Below are positions 19,366-27,664 of a DNA stretch of 64,000 bases, in pieces. Numbering within the stretch: position 1 is the stretch's first letter; every line of letters begins with the position of its first letter. The translations under genes were made by a program, and so were the position numbers. The stretch is from DATAOG01 sp963798075 (lineage in GTDB: Bacteria > Pseudomonadota > Alphaproteobacteria > Geminicoccales > Geminicoccaceae): positions 124,001 to 188,000 of the forward strand of contig CAWCRU010000022.1 in NCBI GenBank assembly GCA_963798075.1. The letters are read 5' to 3'. Below the pieces are notes generated by a model. The model saw nothing but the letters and a program-made list of their open reading frames with translations. It did no database searches and had not been told where the DNA came from.

Positions 19366-20206
19366 GCTTCCGGTGCGATCAACATGTTGTAGGTGGCGGG
19401 TTTGAGGGTGAGGCCGATGGCGAGGAGCGATCGGAAGGCGGCGTGGCGGGTGCGGCGGCGGTTGAAGCGGAAGACGAACTCGTCGAGGTAGGCCTGGAGG
19501 TGGGGGCGGCGCAGGCCGTGGAGAGGAGGAGGTTTGAGGTAGAGAACAAGAGATGGGTGTATGGCAGGACGAGGTGGGCGGCCATCGGGCCGATGACGTG
19601 GGGCTCGTGATGGACGTCGGGAGCGCCGGGTAGCCGGCCCAGCCATCGGTCTTGACGGTGGCGCCGGCGGCGATGTTGTCGCGGATGACGGCGTGCAGGG
19701 TCGTGGCGGCATAGTCCTTGATGGCGATGAGCCGATGCGGCGGATCGCGTCCTGCACCTCGACCGCGCCGGCAACCGGCATCTTGCCCCGATGGCTGCGC
19801 CGCCGCCGCCGGTCAGCGGATCGTCTCAGAGCGGAGGGGATCTCGATATCGTCGACCTCGACCAGCCCGGACAGCAGGGCGCGGTTCGGCGCGATCACGG
19901 CGCGCCGCAGCAGGCGCGCAGCAGCCAGGCGGTCTTGTAGGAGCCGAGGCCGAGCTGCTTTTGCAGCTGCAGGGCGGAGATGCCGTTGGAATGGGTCGCC
20001 ATCAGATAGGCCGCCCAGAACCACACGGTCAGCGGCAGCTTGGAGCCGTGAAGCACCGTGCCCGCGGTCACCGAGGTCTGGCGATGGCAGGCGGCACACT
20101 CGAAGGTCCAGGCCATGTTCGCCAGCGCCCACCCCTCGACGCTGCCGCAGGCCGGGCAGACGAAACCGTCCGGCCAGCGCGCCGCGGTCAGCCAGGCGGG
20201 GGCGTG
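19366..20206 (-). mobile_element. Degenerate IS1595-family transposase
   Basis: Read on the minus strand, the zinc-ribbon start WPDGFVCPACGS...FECAACHRQ is followed by TSVTAGTVLHGSKLPLTVWF, the hallmark of IS1595-type transposases. The C-terminal HLQAYLDEFVFRFNRR ends the catalytic domain. Between them the frame changes several times (for example at LLSGLVEVDDIE and around 19740-19800), so no active enzyme can be made. The first residues of a normal transposase are missing, replaced by a cyclase fragment. Terminal inverted repeats were not identified. Confidence 0.8.
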
Positions 20207-20287
20207 CGTGGCCGCTTCGCCGGCCTTCGCCGGCCGGCTGTAGCCGACCACGTCCGCGCCCAGAAGCGCCGCAAGCCTGCGTTCGAT
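20207..20287 (-). pseudogene. Fragment of a class III adenylate/guanylate cyclase N-terminus
   Basis: About 27 residues read IERRLAALLGADVVGYSR followed by PAKAGEAAT. This is the conserved opening of the alphaproteobacterial CHD-type adenylate cyclases (typically ERRLAAILAADVVGYSRL). It is in frame with, and directly upstream of, the transposase remnant. A former cyclase gene was therefore cut here, probably by transposition. The rest of the cyclase is not present in the window. Confidence 0.65.
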
Positions 20288-20407
20288 GGGCGGCAGCCGC
20301 CGCTCTCCTCGCGGTCTATGAGGCAACGTTGGCGGAACATCGCGCCGAGGGTCGACGACGATCTCGGAGCGGACGCGAATGGGGGCGGACGACCGTCGAG
20401 CGCGACC

Positions 20408-21475
20408 TTAGCCGGTCGGGATCGTGATCACCGGCAGGCCGGTGTCGGAGCCGGGGGTGGCGAGGTTGAACAGCAGCATCAGCATCGTGAAGCTCTGCTT
20501 GGCCTGGAAATCGTCGTTGGAGATCCAGAACCAGTCGTCGTCGTAGCGGATGGCGACGAAGGCGTCGGAGGGCGGCAGCAGCTGGTGGTGGACGCCGAGA
20601 TCGCTGCGCCCGTCGCCGCCTTCGATGGCCGGCGGCGACGCGTAGGTGCGGCCGTCCTCGATGTCCGATGCCGGCACCGAGATGCGCGATGCGATCTCGC
20701 GCAGCGTCTCGATGAGGGAGCGGGTCTGGATCGTGATCTCGTCGGCGCCGCTGTCGCCGAGCCCGAAGGTGATCCGGTAGCGGCCGAGGTCCGGGTCGAG
20801 GCCGAGCAGCTCGACCAGCTGGCCATAGCGTGGATCGGCGAGCTCGCCGTCCTTGCGGCGCGTGTCCAGATAGGCCTGGACGCCGGACGGGGTCGATTCG
20901 AAGCGCAGCTGCAGGCGCCCGCTGTCGTTGAGATCGCTGAGCAGGCGCAGGACCTGATTGAACTCCCGGCGCTCCGGCAGGAACCCGCCCGGCCGGCGTG
21001 AGCCGTTGTTGAGGCCGTTGATCGCCTCGACGCCGAGGCCCAGCACGATCCGGGGCGGGCCGCCGGCCAGGATGACCGCGAACAGCGAGTTGGGCGACAT
21101 CGGCTTCAGCATCAGCTCGGCGAAGGCCGCACCCTGGAGCGGCGTGTAGGTGGCGGTCGGATGGTCGCTCAGGGTGCCGCCGAGGCCGAAATCGAAATTG
21201 TGGCCGAACACCAGGTTGTCGCGGTTGAAATCGCCGCCCAGCGACAGCCGGCCCTCCAGCGTGTAGCCGGCGACCAGCTGGCTAAGCGTGACGAAGTTCG
21301 GCGTGTCGCCGTAGCGCAGCTTCACGAGATTGAGCAGCAGCTGGCGCTTGGCCGCCTCGCTGACCGCATCGGCGTAGTCGACCTGATCCCGCCGGACGGT
21401 GGCCGGGCCGATGCTGGCGCAACTCGAGAGCGCGAGCATGGCCGCGCAAAGGAGACGGGCGGGGCAATGCGTCAT
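20408..21475 (-). CDS. Conserved hypothetical lipoprotein
   Basis: The 355-residue protein starts MTHCPARLLCAAMLALSSCA, a lipoprotein signal with LSSC as lipobox. The ATG at 21475 is preferred over an upstream extension because it begins right at the signal. After the lipid anchor comes VDYADAVSEAAKRQLLLNLV and KLRYGDTPNFVTLSQLVAGY, a pattern I associate with uncharacterised proteobacterial outer-membrane lipoproteins. Function is unknown. It is monocistronic, with the transposon remnant on one side and coq10 on the other. Confidence 0.7.
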   Translation of the reverse strand: MTHCPARLLCAAMLALSSCASIGPATVRRDQVDYADAVSEAAKRQLLLNLVKLRYGDTPNFVTLSQLVAGYTLEGRLSLGGDFNRDNLVFGHNFDFGLGGTLSDHPTATYTPLQGAAFAELMLKPMSPNSLFAVILAGGPPRIVLGLGVEAINGLNNGSRRPGGFLPERREFNQVLRLLSDLNDSGRLQLRFESTPSGVQAYLDTRRKDGELADPRYGQLVELLGLDPDLGRYRITFGLGDSGADEITIQTRSLIETLREIASRISVPASDIEDGRTYASPPAIEGGDGRSDLGVHHQLLPPSDAFVAIRYDDDWFWISNDDFQAKQSFTMLMLLFNLATPGSDTGLPVITIPTG

Positions 21476-21651
21476 GCTTGGCGGAGTGGCATCAAGGTGG
21501 GGTTGCGGCCGGATCCGTGATCGGTCTGCCACCGCCACCTAGGCCCGAGAGGGTTACCGATGGGTAAACGCAGCCGGCTCCGGTCTATTCAGACGGGCGG
21601 CAGGGCGATGCCGGGCGGCCGATCTTGGCCGTTTTCGGCAACGAGGCGTGC

Positions 21652-22140
21652 TCAGGCCCGCGACGCCGCCGGCCGGCACGGGCTGGCAGCGCCGGCCGGG
21701 TCGGTGCGCTCGCCATAGAGTTGCCTGGCGCGCGTCTCGAACGCGCCGACCATGCGCGAGACCGCCTCGTTGAACAGAAGGCCGATCAGCCTTTGCAGCA
21801 TCCGCGAGCGGAACTCGAAATCGACGTAGAAATCGATCACGCAGCCGCCGTCCTCGGCCTCGATGAAATGCCAGTGATTGTTGAGATAGCGGAACGGGCC
21901 GTTGATGTACTCGACGTCGATCTGCGCGTAGGGGTGCAAGGTGACGCGCGAGGCGAAGCGCTCCTGGAAGACCTTGAAGCGCACCACGAGATCGGCGTGG
22001 AAGGTCTGGCCGTCGCGCCGGGTGATGCGGGCGGCGCTGCACCAGGGCAGGAACTCGGGGTAGCGCTCGACCGACGCGACGAGGTCGAACAGCTGCTTTT
22101 GGTTATAGGGCAGATGGCGCTGCTCGGCGTGGGTCGGCAT
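21652..22140 (-). CDS. coq10: Coenzyme Q-binding protein COQ10 / RatA family (START-like)
   Basis: The 162-residue polyketide-cyclase-like protein shows YNQKQLFDLVASVERYPEFL near the start, then FPRY-type strand residues GPFRYLNNHWHF and the C-terminal amphipathic helix MLQRLIGLLFNEAVSRMVGA. Homologues chaperone ubiquinone in respiration; the E. coli relative RatA has been described as a ribosome-associated factor. It follows lipA by 8 bases, the standard alphaproteobacterial arrangement. The last about 15 residues are low in similarity to the family. Confidence 0.85.
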   Translation of the reverse strand: MPTHAEQRHLPYNQKQLFDLVASVERYPEFLPWCSAARITRRDGQTFHADLVVRFKVFQERFASRVTLHPYAQIDVEYINGPFRYLNNHWHFIEAEDGGCVIDFYVDFEFRSRMLQRLIGLLFNEAVSRMVGAFETRARQLYGERTDPAGAASPCRPAASRA

Positions 22141-22148
22141 CGATGGGG

Positions 22149-23067
22149 CTACTCCGCGGCGGTCGCCAGCGCCGCCTGGCGGGCCTGGCGCAGGCGCTCG
22201 AAATCGTCGCCGGCGTGGTAGGAGCTGCGGGTGAGCGGCGAGGCCGAGACCATCAAAAAGCCCTTCGCGCGCGCCATCCGGGCATAGTCCTCGAACTCGG
22301 CGGGCGGCACGAAGCGCAGGACCGGGTGATGGCGGGGCGTCGGCTGCAGGTACTGGCCGATGGTCAGAAAATCGACCCCGGCCGAGCGCAGGTCGTCCAT
22401 CACCTGGTAGATCTCGCGCTTCTCCTCGCCGAGCCCGACCATGATGCCGGACTTGGTGAACCGGCTGGGATCCCGCTCCTTGACCCGATCGAGCAGGCGC
22501 AGCGAGTGATAGTAGCGGGCACCCGGGCGCACGGTGCGGTAGAGGCGCGGCACCGTCTCGAGATTGTGGTTGTAGACGTCGGGCCCGGCATCGACGATCG
22601 CCTCGAGCGCGCCCGGCTTGCGCAGGAAGTCAGGGGTCAGGATCTCGATCGTGGTCGCGGGCGAGGTCCGGCGGATCGCCTCGATGCAGCGGACGAACTG
22701 GAAGGCGCCGCCGTCGGGCAGATCGTCGCGGTCGACCGAGGTGATCACGATGTGCTTGAGGCCGAGCTCGCGGAGCGCTTCGGCCAGGTGCCGGGGCTCG
22801 TCGGGGTCGACCGCGCGCGGCATGCCGGTCTTGACGTTGCAGAAGGCGCAGGCGCGCGTGCAGGTATCGCCCAGGATCATGACCGTCGCATGGCCCTGGG
22901 TCCAGCACTCGCCGATGTTGGGGCAGGCCGCCTCCTCGCAGACCGTATGCAGGCTTTTGGCCCGCATCAGCCTCCGGGTCTCGTGATAGCCCGCGGAGCT
23001 CGGCGCCCTGACCCGGATCCAGGGAGGCTTGCGGGATCCGGTCATCTCGGCGCACGATTTCGACCAT
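22149..23067 (-). CDS. lipA: Lipoyl synthase, apparent 5' frameshift
   Basis: This radical SAM enzyme inserts sulfur into octanoyl groups on E2 subunits. The auxiliary cluster motif CEEAACPNIGEC and the SAM-cluster motif CTRACAFCNV are intact. The long frame offers ATG 23045 (MTGSRKPPWIRVRAP). An ATG at 23067 with the ribosome site GAGGGCGAG starts MVEIVRRDDRIP in another frame, and a two-base gap near 23026-23034 would join it as RIP-RKPPWIRV, the usual LipA opening. I therefore take 23067 as the real start. The gene serves PdhB and PdhC encoded upstream. Confidence 0.88.
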
Positions 23068-23085
23068 CTCGCCCTCGATTCTCGG

Positions 23086-23398
23086 TTAGCCGCGACGCCG
23101 CAAAGGTCTTCGCGCGCCAGATAGTCGGGCAAGCAGGGTGTTCTCATCGATGATCGCCTGCGCGAGCTGATCCGCGGTCAGATTCTTCGCCTCGCGGAGA
23201 TCGGCGCCCCTTAAGACCGTCCCTGTCAAGATGGCATCCTTGAAGTTTGCCCCGCGAAAAATCGCGTTGGTCGCATCGGCCTCCGCCAGAGTTCGCTCGT
23301 TCCAGGTTTGCGCGGCTGAGGTCGGTCCGCCGGACGAACGCGCCGTGGATGTCCACAACAAACCCCGGAGGCCTCACGATGGTCGGTCGGCCGCTCAT
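23086..23398 (-). pseudogene. Pentapeptide-repeat protein, frameshifted
   Basis: The start MSGRPTIVRPPGFVVDIHGA leads into ADLSRANLERAN-type repeats (here TDLSRANLERAN). The frame shifts near 23300 and the repeats continue as AIFRGANFKDAIL and VLRGADLREAKNLTADQLAQ, ending with IIDENTLL. That ending is typical of proteins with A(D/N)LXX repeats. Its ATG overlaps the stop of the preceding membrane-protein remnant (ATGA). The stop at 23086 lies 18 bases before lipA. Function unknown; broken at least once. Confidence 0.65.
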
Positions 23399-23799
23399 GC
23401 CGACCTCTCATCCGTTGTTTCGGTCAAGATCCGCATGATCTCCTGCACGTCCGGCGGTGGGCCAGCCTCACCATAGTTAGGAACATTCTCCCTCATATAG
23501 ACGTTGAGCAGCTGCAGCGCCGGCTCCGGCTAGATCTGGAAAATCTATCATGATCTGTCGCATCGTATAGATCGCGCCGAAGTCGCACCTGCAGATTGGT
23601 CATCGGCGAGCTGGCCGACAGCTCGATTGAATAGCTCCGCGACGTGATTTCGTCGTGCCAACTCCGCTTGTCGCAAGGCCGCATCGGCCTGCCGGTTTGC
23701 CGCTACGACGCGCATTCCGCCGAGAATCACGCCGACCACCGCTGCACCGATGAGCCCGAAGTTCCGAGCTAGTTCCGAGACGGCGAGCCACCATTCCAT
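23395..23799 (-). pseudogene. Membrane-anchored helical protein, partner of the pentapeptide gene, frameshifted
   Basis: The N-terminus MEWWLAVSELARNFG precedes one membrane helix (LIGAAVVGVILGGMRVVA) and a charged helix with ADAALRQAELARRNHVAELF. The expected continuation LQVRL and then GAIYTMRQI, and finally YMRENVPNYGEAGPPPDVQE, is found but in successive frames, so at least two indels are present (about 23590 and 23520). Such N-terminal modules often head pentapeptide-repeat proteins. Here the repeat part is a separate overlapping reading frame. It is inserted between lpd and lipA. Confidence 0.6.
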
Positions 23800-23807
23800 C
23801 CCACCGC

Positions 23808-25209
23808 TCAGAAGTGGATAGCCCGGCCGTAGGCGTCAAGCACCGATTCGTGCATCATCTCCGAGAGCGTCGGGTGCGGGAAGACGGCGTGCATCAGGTC
23901 GAGCTCGGTCGCCTCCATCTGGCGCGCGATCGCGTAGCCCTGGATCAGCTCGGTGACCTCGGCGCCGATCATGTGGGCGCCGAGCAATTCGCCCGTCCTG
24001 GCGTCGAACACGGTCTTGATGAGGCCCTCGGTCTCGCCCAGCGCGATCGCCTTGCCGTTGGCGAGGTAGGGAAAACGGCCGACCTTGACCTCGTAGCCGC
24101 TGGTCCTTGGCCGCGCGCTCGGTGAGGCCCACGCTCGCGACCTGCGGCGTGCAGTAGGTGCAGCCCGGGATCTTGGCCACGTCGAGCGGATGGACCTCGT
24201 TCAGGCCCTTGATCTTCTCGACGCAGATCACGCCCTCGTGCGAGGCCTTGTGCGCGAGCCAGGGCGGGCCGGCGAGATCGCCGATCGCATAGACGCCGGG
24301 CTCGCCGGTCCGCAGCCACTCGTCGACCACGACGTGGCCCTTTTCGACTTTGACGCCCGTGCCCTCGAGGCCGAGGTCCTCGACGTTGCCGATGATGCCG
24401 ATCGCCAGCACCACGCGCTCGACCTCGATCGCGGCCGTCCCGCCGTTCGCCTCGATCTGGCCCCGGACCGTGCCGTTGCCCGCCTCGAGGCCGCTGACCC
24501 TGGCGCTGGTCAGGATCTTGATGCCGCGCTTTTCGAACTGCTTGCGGGCGGCGGCCGAGATCTCCTCGTCCTCGACCGGCAGCACGCGATCGAGCACCTC
24601 GACCACGGTGACCTCGGCGCCCATGTGGGCGTAAAAGCTCGCGAACTCGATCCCGATCGCGCCGGAGCCGATCACGAGCACCGACTTCGGCATGGCATCG
24701 GGCACCATCGCTTCCTTGTAGGTCCAGATCGCCTTGCCGTCCGGCTCGAGGCCGGGCAGCGTTCTGGCGCGGGCGCCGGTCGCGAGGATGATGTGCGGGG
24801 CCTGGATCGCCTGGTCGGGCTTGCCGTCCTTCGCGACCACGACCGTGCCCTTGCCGTCGAGCCGGCCCCGGCCGTCGAGCACGGTGACCTTGTTTTTGCG
24901 CAGCAGATGCTGGACGCCCCGGTTGAGCTGGCCCGCGACCTGGCGCGAACGCTTGATTACTTTGTCAAAATCGTAGCTCAACTCCTTGGCGCTGAACCCG
25001 AATTCATCGATCTGATGCATCAGGTGAAAGATCTCGGCCGCGCGCAGCAGCGCCTTGGTCGGGATGCAGCCCCAGTTCAGGCAGATGCCGCCCAGATGCT
25101 GGCACTCGACCAGTGCGGTCTTCATGCCGAGCTGGGCCGCGCGGATCGCCGCGACATAGCCCCCCGGCCCGCCGCCGATCACGACCAGATCGAACCCCTG
25201 CGCCGCCAT
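23808..25209 (-). CDS. lpd: Dihydrolipoamide dehydrogenase (E3), one frameshift
   Basis: The flavoprotein reoxidises the dihydrolipoyl groups of the pyruvate dehydrogenase complex with NAD+. FAD site VIGGGPGGYVAA, redox disulfide CLNWGCIPTKALL, NAD site VIGSGAIGIEF and the C-terminal catalytic HPTLSEMMHE are all present. Near 24103 an extra C after ERAAKDQ shifts the frame; the right continuation is GYEVKVGRFPYLANGK to the stop at 23808. Because E3 is usually essential, I treat this as sequence error. Upstream, the reading frame runs without a stop into a DUF29 gene (see that entry). Confidence 0.92.
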
Positions 25210-25770
25210 CAGGATTTTTCTCTTGCCCCGTCGTTTCTTCGGCGGGGTTTCGTTGCTTGCGGAGAGCCCAAAGCCGCCCTCGGCCCAGACGTCGCGGGCT
25301 GTAATCGCGACCCAGTCATAAGGGCACGGCTTCGGCAAGTGATTGCGCAAATCCGGTTCGGCGTCCAACGAGGCGGCTGCCAGGTTGCGCGCGCCCTCGT
25401 ACAGCTCCGGCAGCGCCTCCCGCACCTTGCGCATGATGGAAGGTGACATCTTGCGCTCCATGCTCGTGCGGAACGCCACGATCTCGCTACGCCAGTGCCG
25501 GCGCGGCAGATCGAAACCCGAAAAGTCGAGCTTCAGCAGATGCGCCATGATCTGTTGCACGAAGCTTTCGACCGCATGCAGTTGGGAACCGCCCAGATCC
25601 TCGATCTCCTCGGCCAGGTGCTCGACGTCGATGCGGTTGTCGCCCTGGAAATGAGCGCGCAGCGCCTCGGCCTGCGCCTGCGTCCAGGCGTAGAAATCGT
25701 GATCGTAGAGAACCGCCGCCCCGGCAGCCGTCTCCGGCCCGTTTCTCACCTCCTCGGATCGCCGCGCCAT
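25209..25770 (-). CDS. DUF29 family protein (copy 1), reads into lpd
   Basis: The protein of about 187 residues begins MARRSEEVRNG and has the DUF29 core: LYDHDFYAWTQAQAEALR, then VEHLAEEIEDLG and IMAHLLKLDF. It ends PPKKRRGKRKI. In the sequence given, the frame continues straight into lpd (RKIL-MAAQGFD), making an apparent fusion. The bases aaaatcctgatgg suggest one extra C: without it the gene would stop as TGATG overlapping the lpd ATG, exactly as copy 2 stops into copy 1. DUF29 has no assigned function. Its place inside the pyruvate dehydrogenase operon is unusual. Confidence 0.8.
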
Positions 25771-26288
25771 CAAACCTTCCTTTTGCCACGCCGCTTCGGT
25801 GCCTCTGCGGCCGCTTCCTGATCTGCGAGCAGGCTGCGCAGATCCGCTCGGCTCTCGATCGCCTCCCAATCATAGGGATTGGCCTTCGGCAATCTGCGAA
25901 TCAATCCGGGTTCGCTGTCGATCAGCGCGGCCGCGGCGGCGTCCCGCGCGCGCGCGTAAAGGCGGTCGAGATTCTGCAGGAGAAGGCGCCTCAGGCTGGT
26001 TGTCAGCCGGTCTTGCAGCACGTTGCGGAAAGCGAAGATCTCCTGTCGCCAATGGTTTCGCGGCCAGTCGAGGCTGGAGTAGTCGAGTTTCAACAGGCGG
26101 GCCAGAATGTTGACGACCTGGCTCTCCAACGCCTTGAGTTCCGACTTGCCCAGATCCTCGACCTCCTCGGCCAGATGCTCGACGTCGAGGCGGTTGTCGC
26201 CCTGGAAATGCTCGCGCAGCACCGCCGCCTGGTCCTGGGTCCAGGCGTAGAAATCCGCCTCGTAGAGCTCGGCCGGTTTGGTCGCCAT
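25770..26288 (-). CDS. DUF29 family protein (copy 2)
   Basis: The 172-residue protein shares the pattern of copy 1: LYEADFYAWTQDQAAVLREH, VEHLAEEVEDLGKSE, ILARLLKLDYSS, and the basic tail APKRRGKRKV. It starts 9 bases after pdhC and its TGA overlaps the next DUF29 ATG (TGATG). Similarity between the two copies is high over the first half, so they are tandem paralogues. The helical fold and charged tail could suit nucleic-acid or protein binding, but no function is known. Confidence 0.88.
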   Translation of the reverse strand: MATKPAELYEADFYAWTQDQAAVLREHFQGDNRLDVEHLAEEVEDLGKSELKALESQVVNILARLLKLDYSSLDWPRNHWRQEIFAFRNVLQDRLTTSLRRLLLQNLDRLYARARDAAAAALIDSEPGLIRRLPKANPYDWEAIESRADLRSLLADQEAAAEAPKRRGKRKV

Positions 26289-26297
26289 CGGCGCCCT

Positions 26298-27629
26298 CTA
26301 GAGCAGCATCGCGAGCGGGTCTTCGAGGTAGCCCTTGAAGGCCTGGAGCAATTCGGCGCCGAGCGCGCCGTCGACCACGCGGTGGTCGATCGAGAGCGTC
26401 GCGGTCATCATGGTGGCGCTCGCCAGCGCGCCCTCCTTGATCACGGGCCGCAGCTCGCCCGCGCCGATCGCGAGAATCGAGGCCTGGGGCGGGTTGATCA
26501 CGGCCTGGAAGTCGCGCACCCCGTACATGCCGAGGTTCGAGATCGAGAGGCTGCCGCCCTGGTATTCCTCGGGCTTCAGCTTCATGCCGCCGGGATCGCG
26601 GGCGCGGGCCGAGAGGTCCCGCATTTCGCGCGATATCACGGCGAGACCCTTCTGATCGGCCTGGCGGATCACGGGCGTGACCAAGCCGTCCGGGATCGCG
26701 ACCGCGACGCCGATGTCGATGTCGCGGTAGAGGTAGATCCGGTCGCCGCCGAAGGACGCGTTGGCCTTGGGCACCTTGCGCAGCGCGAGCGCTGCCGCCT
26801 TGATCACGAAGTCGTTGACCGAGAGCTTGTACTCGGCGCCGGCACGGCCGTTCAGCTCCTGGCGGAGCTTCAGGAGCGCATCCAGCTCGCAGTCCATGCT
26901 GAGGTAGAAGTGCGGGATCGTCTGCTTGGCCTCGGTCAGGCGGCGGGCGATCACCTTGCGCATGTTGGAGAGCGGCTGCTCGGTGACGGCCGCGGCCGGC
27001 GGCTGGACTGCGGGCATCAGCATCGGCTTTGGTGCCAGAGCGGGCGGTGCTTCAGGCCGCGCGGCCGCTGGTGGCGGGGCAGCCGCCGCCTGCGTCCCCG
27101 CGCGGATCGCGCGCTCGATGTCGACCTTGATGATCCGGCCGTGGGGGCCGCTGCCGGTGAGGCTGCCGAGGTCGATCCCGGCCTGCTCGGCCATCCGCTT
27201 GGCGAGCGGGCTCGCGAAGATCCGGCCGCCGCGATCGGCGCCATTGCCGGACCTGGCGACCGCGGGGCCTGCGGCCGGCTTTTCGGCGCTCGCCGGCGCC
27301 GGGGCGGCCTTCGGTTCGCTGCCCGCCGGGGTGGCCTTCGGTTCGCTGCCCGCCGGGGCGGGCGCCGAGAGCGCCTGGGCGTCCTCGCCCTCCGCGAGCA
27401 GCAGGGCGATCGGCGTGTTGACCGCGACGCCCTCGGTGCCATCGGCGATCAGGATCTTGCCGAGCCGGCCCTCGTCGACCGCCTCGATCTCCATGGTCGC
27501 CTTGTCGGTCTCGATCTCGGCCAGGACGTCGCCCGGGCTGACCGGATCGCCCTCCCGCTTCAGCCAGCGCGCGAGGCTGCCCTCGGTCATCGTCGGCGAG
27601 AGCGCCGGCATCAGGATCTCGATCGGCAT
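26298..27629 (-). CDS. pdhC: Pyruvate dehydrogenase complex dihydrolipoyllysine acetyltransferase (E2)
   Basis: The 443-residue E2 has one lipoyl domain (residues 1-80, lysine in ETDKATMEIEAVD), an Ala/Pro linker, a peripheral-subunit-binding domain (ASPLAKRMAEQAGIDL) and the catalytic domain ending with SIDHRVVDGALGAELL (active-site His and Asp). The linker holds a short tandem repeat, AGSEPKATP-AGSEPKAAP, from a duplicated 24-base unit. It forms the complex core, transferring acetyl to CoA. It lies 35 bases after pdhB. Confidence 0.95.
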   Translation of the reverse strand: MPIEILMPALSPTMTEGSLARWLKREGDPVSPGDVLAEIETDKATMEIEAVDEGRLGKILIADGTEGVAVNTPIALLLAEGEDAQALSAPAPAGSEPKATPAGSEPKAAPAPASAEKPAAGPAVARSGNGADRGGRIFASPLAKRMAEQAGIDLGSLTGSGPHGRIIKVDIERAIRAGTQAAAAPPPAAARPEAPPALAPKPMLMPAVQPPAAAVTEQPLSNMRKVIARRLTEAKQTIPHFYLSMDCELDALLKLRQELNGRAGAEYKLSVNDFVIKAAALALRKVPKANASFGGDRIYLYRDIDIGVAVAIPDGLVTPVIRQADQKGLAVISREMRDLSARARDPGGMKLKPEEYQGGSLSISNLGMYGVRDFQAVINPPQASILAIGAGELRPVIKEGALASATMMTATLSIDHRVVDGALGAELLQAFKGYLEDPLAMLL

Positions 27630-27664
27630 GACGCGTCCCCGTTTTCTTCGTTCTCGTCAGGCGC

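Noticed and set aside
25209..25869. A genuine DUF29-Lpd fusion protein
   Set aside because: The join is best explained by one extra C; the second DUF29 copy stops at the equivalent place with the same TGATG overlap. Kept as a checkable finding, not as a fusion call.
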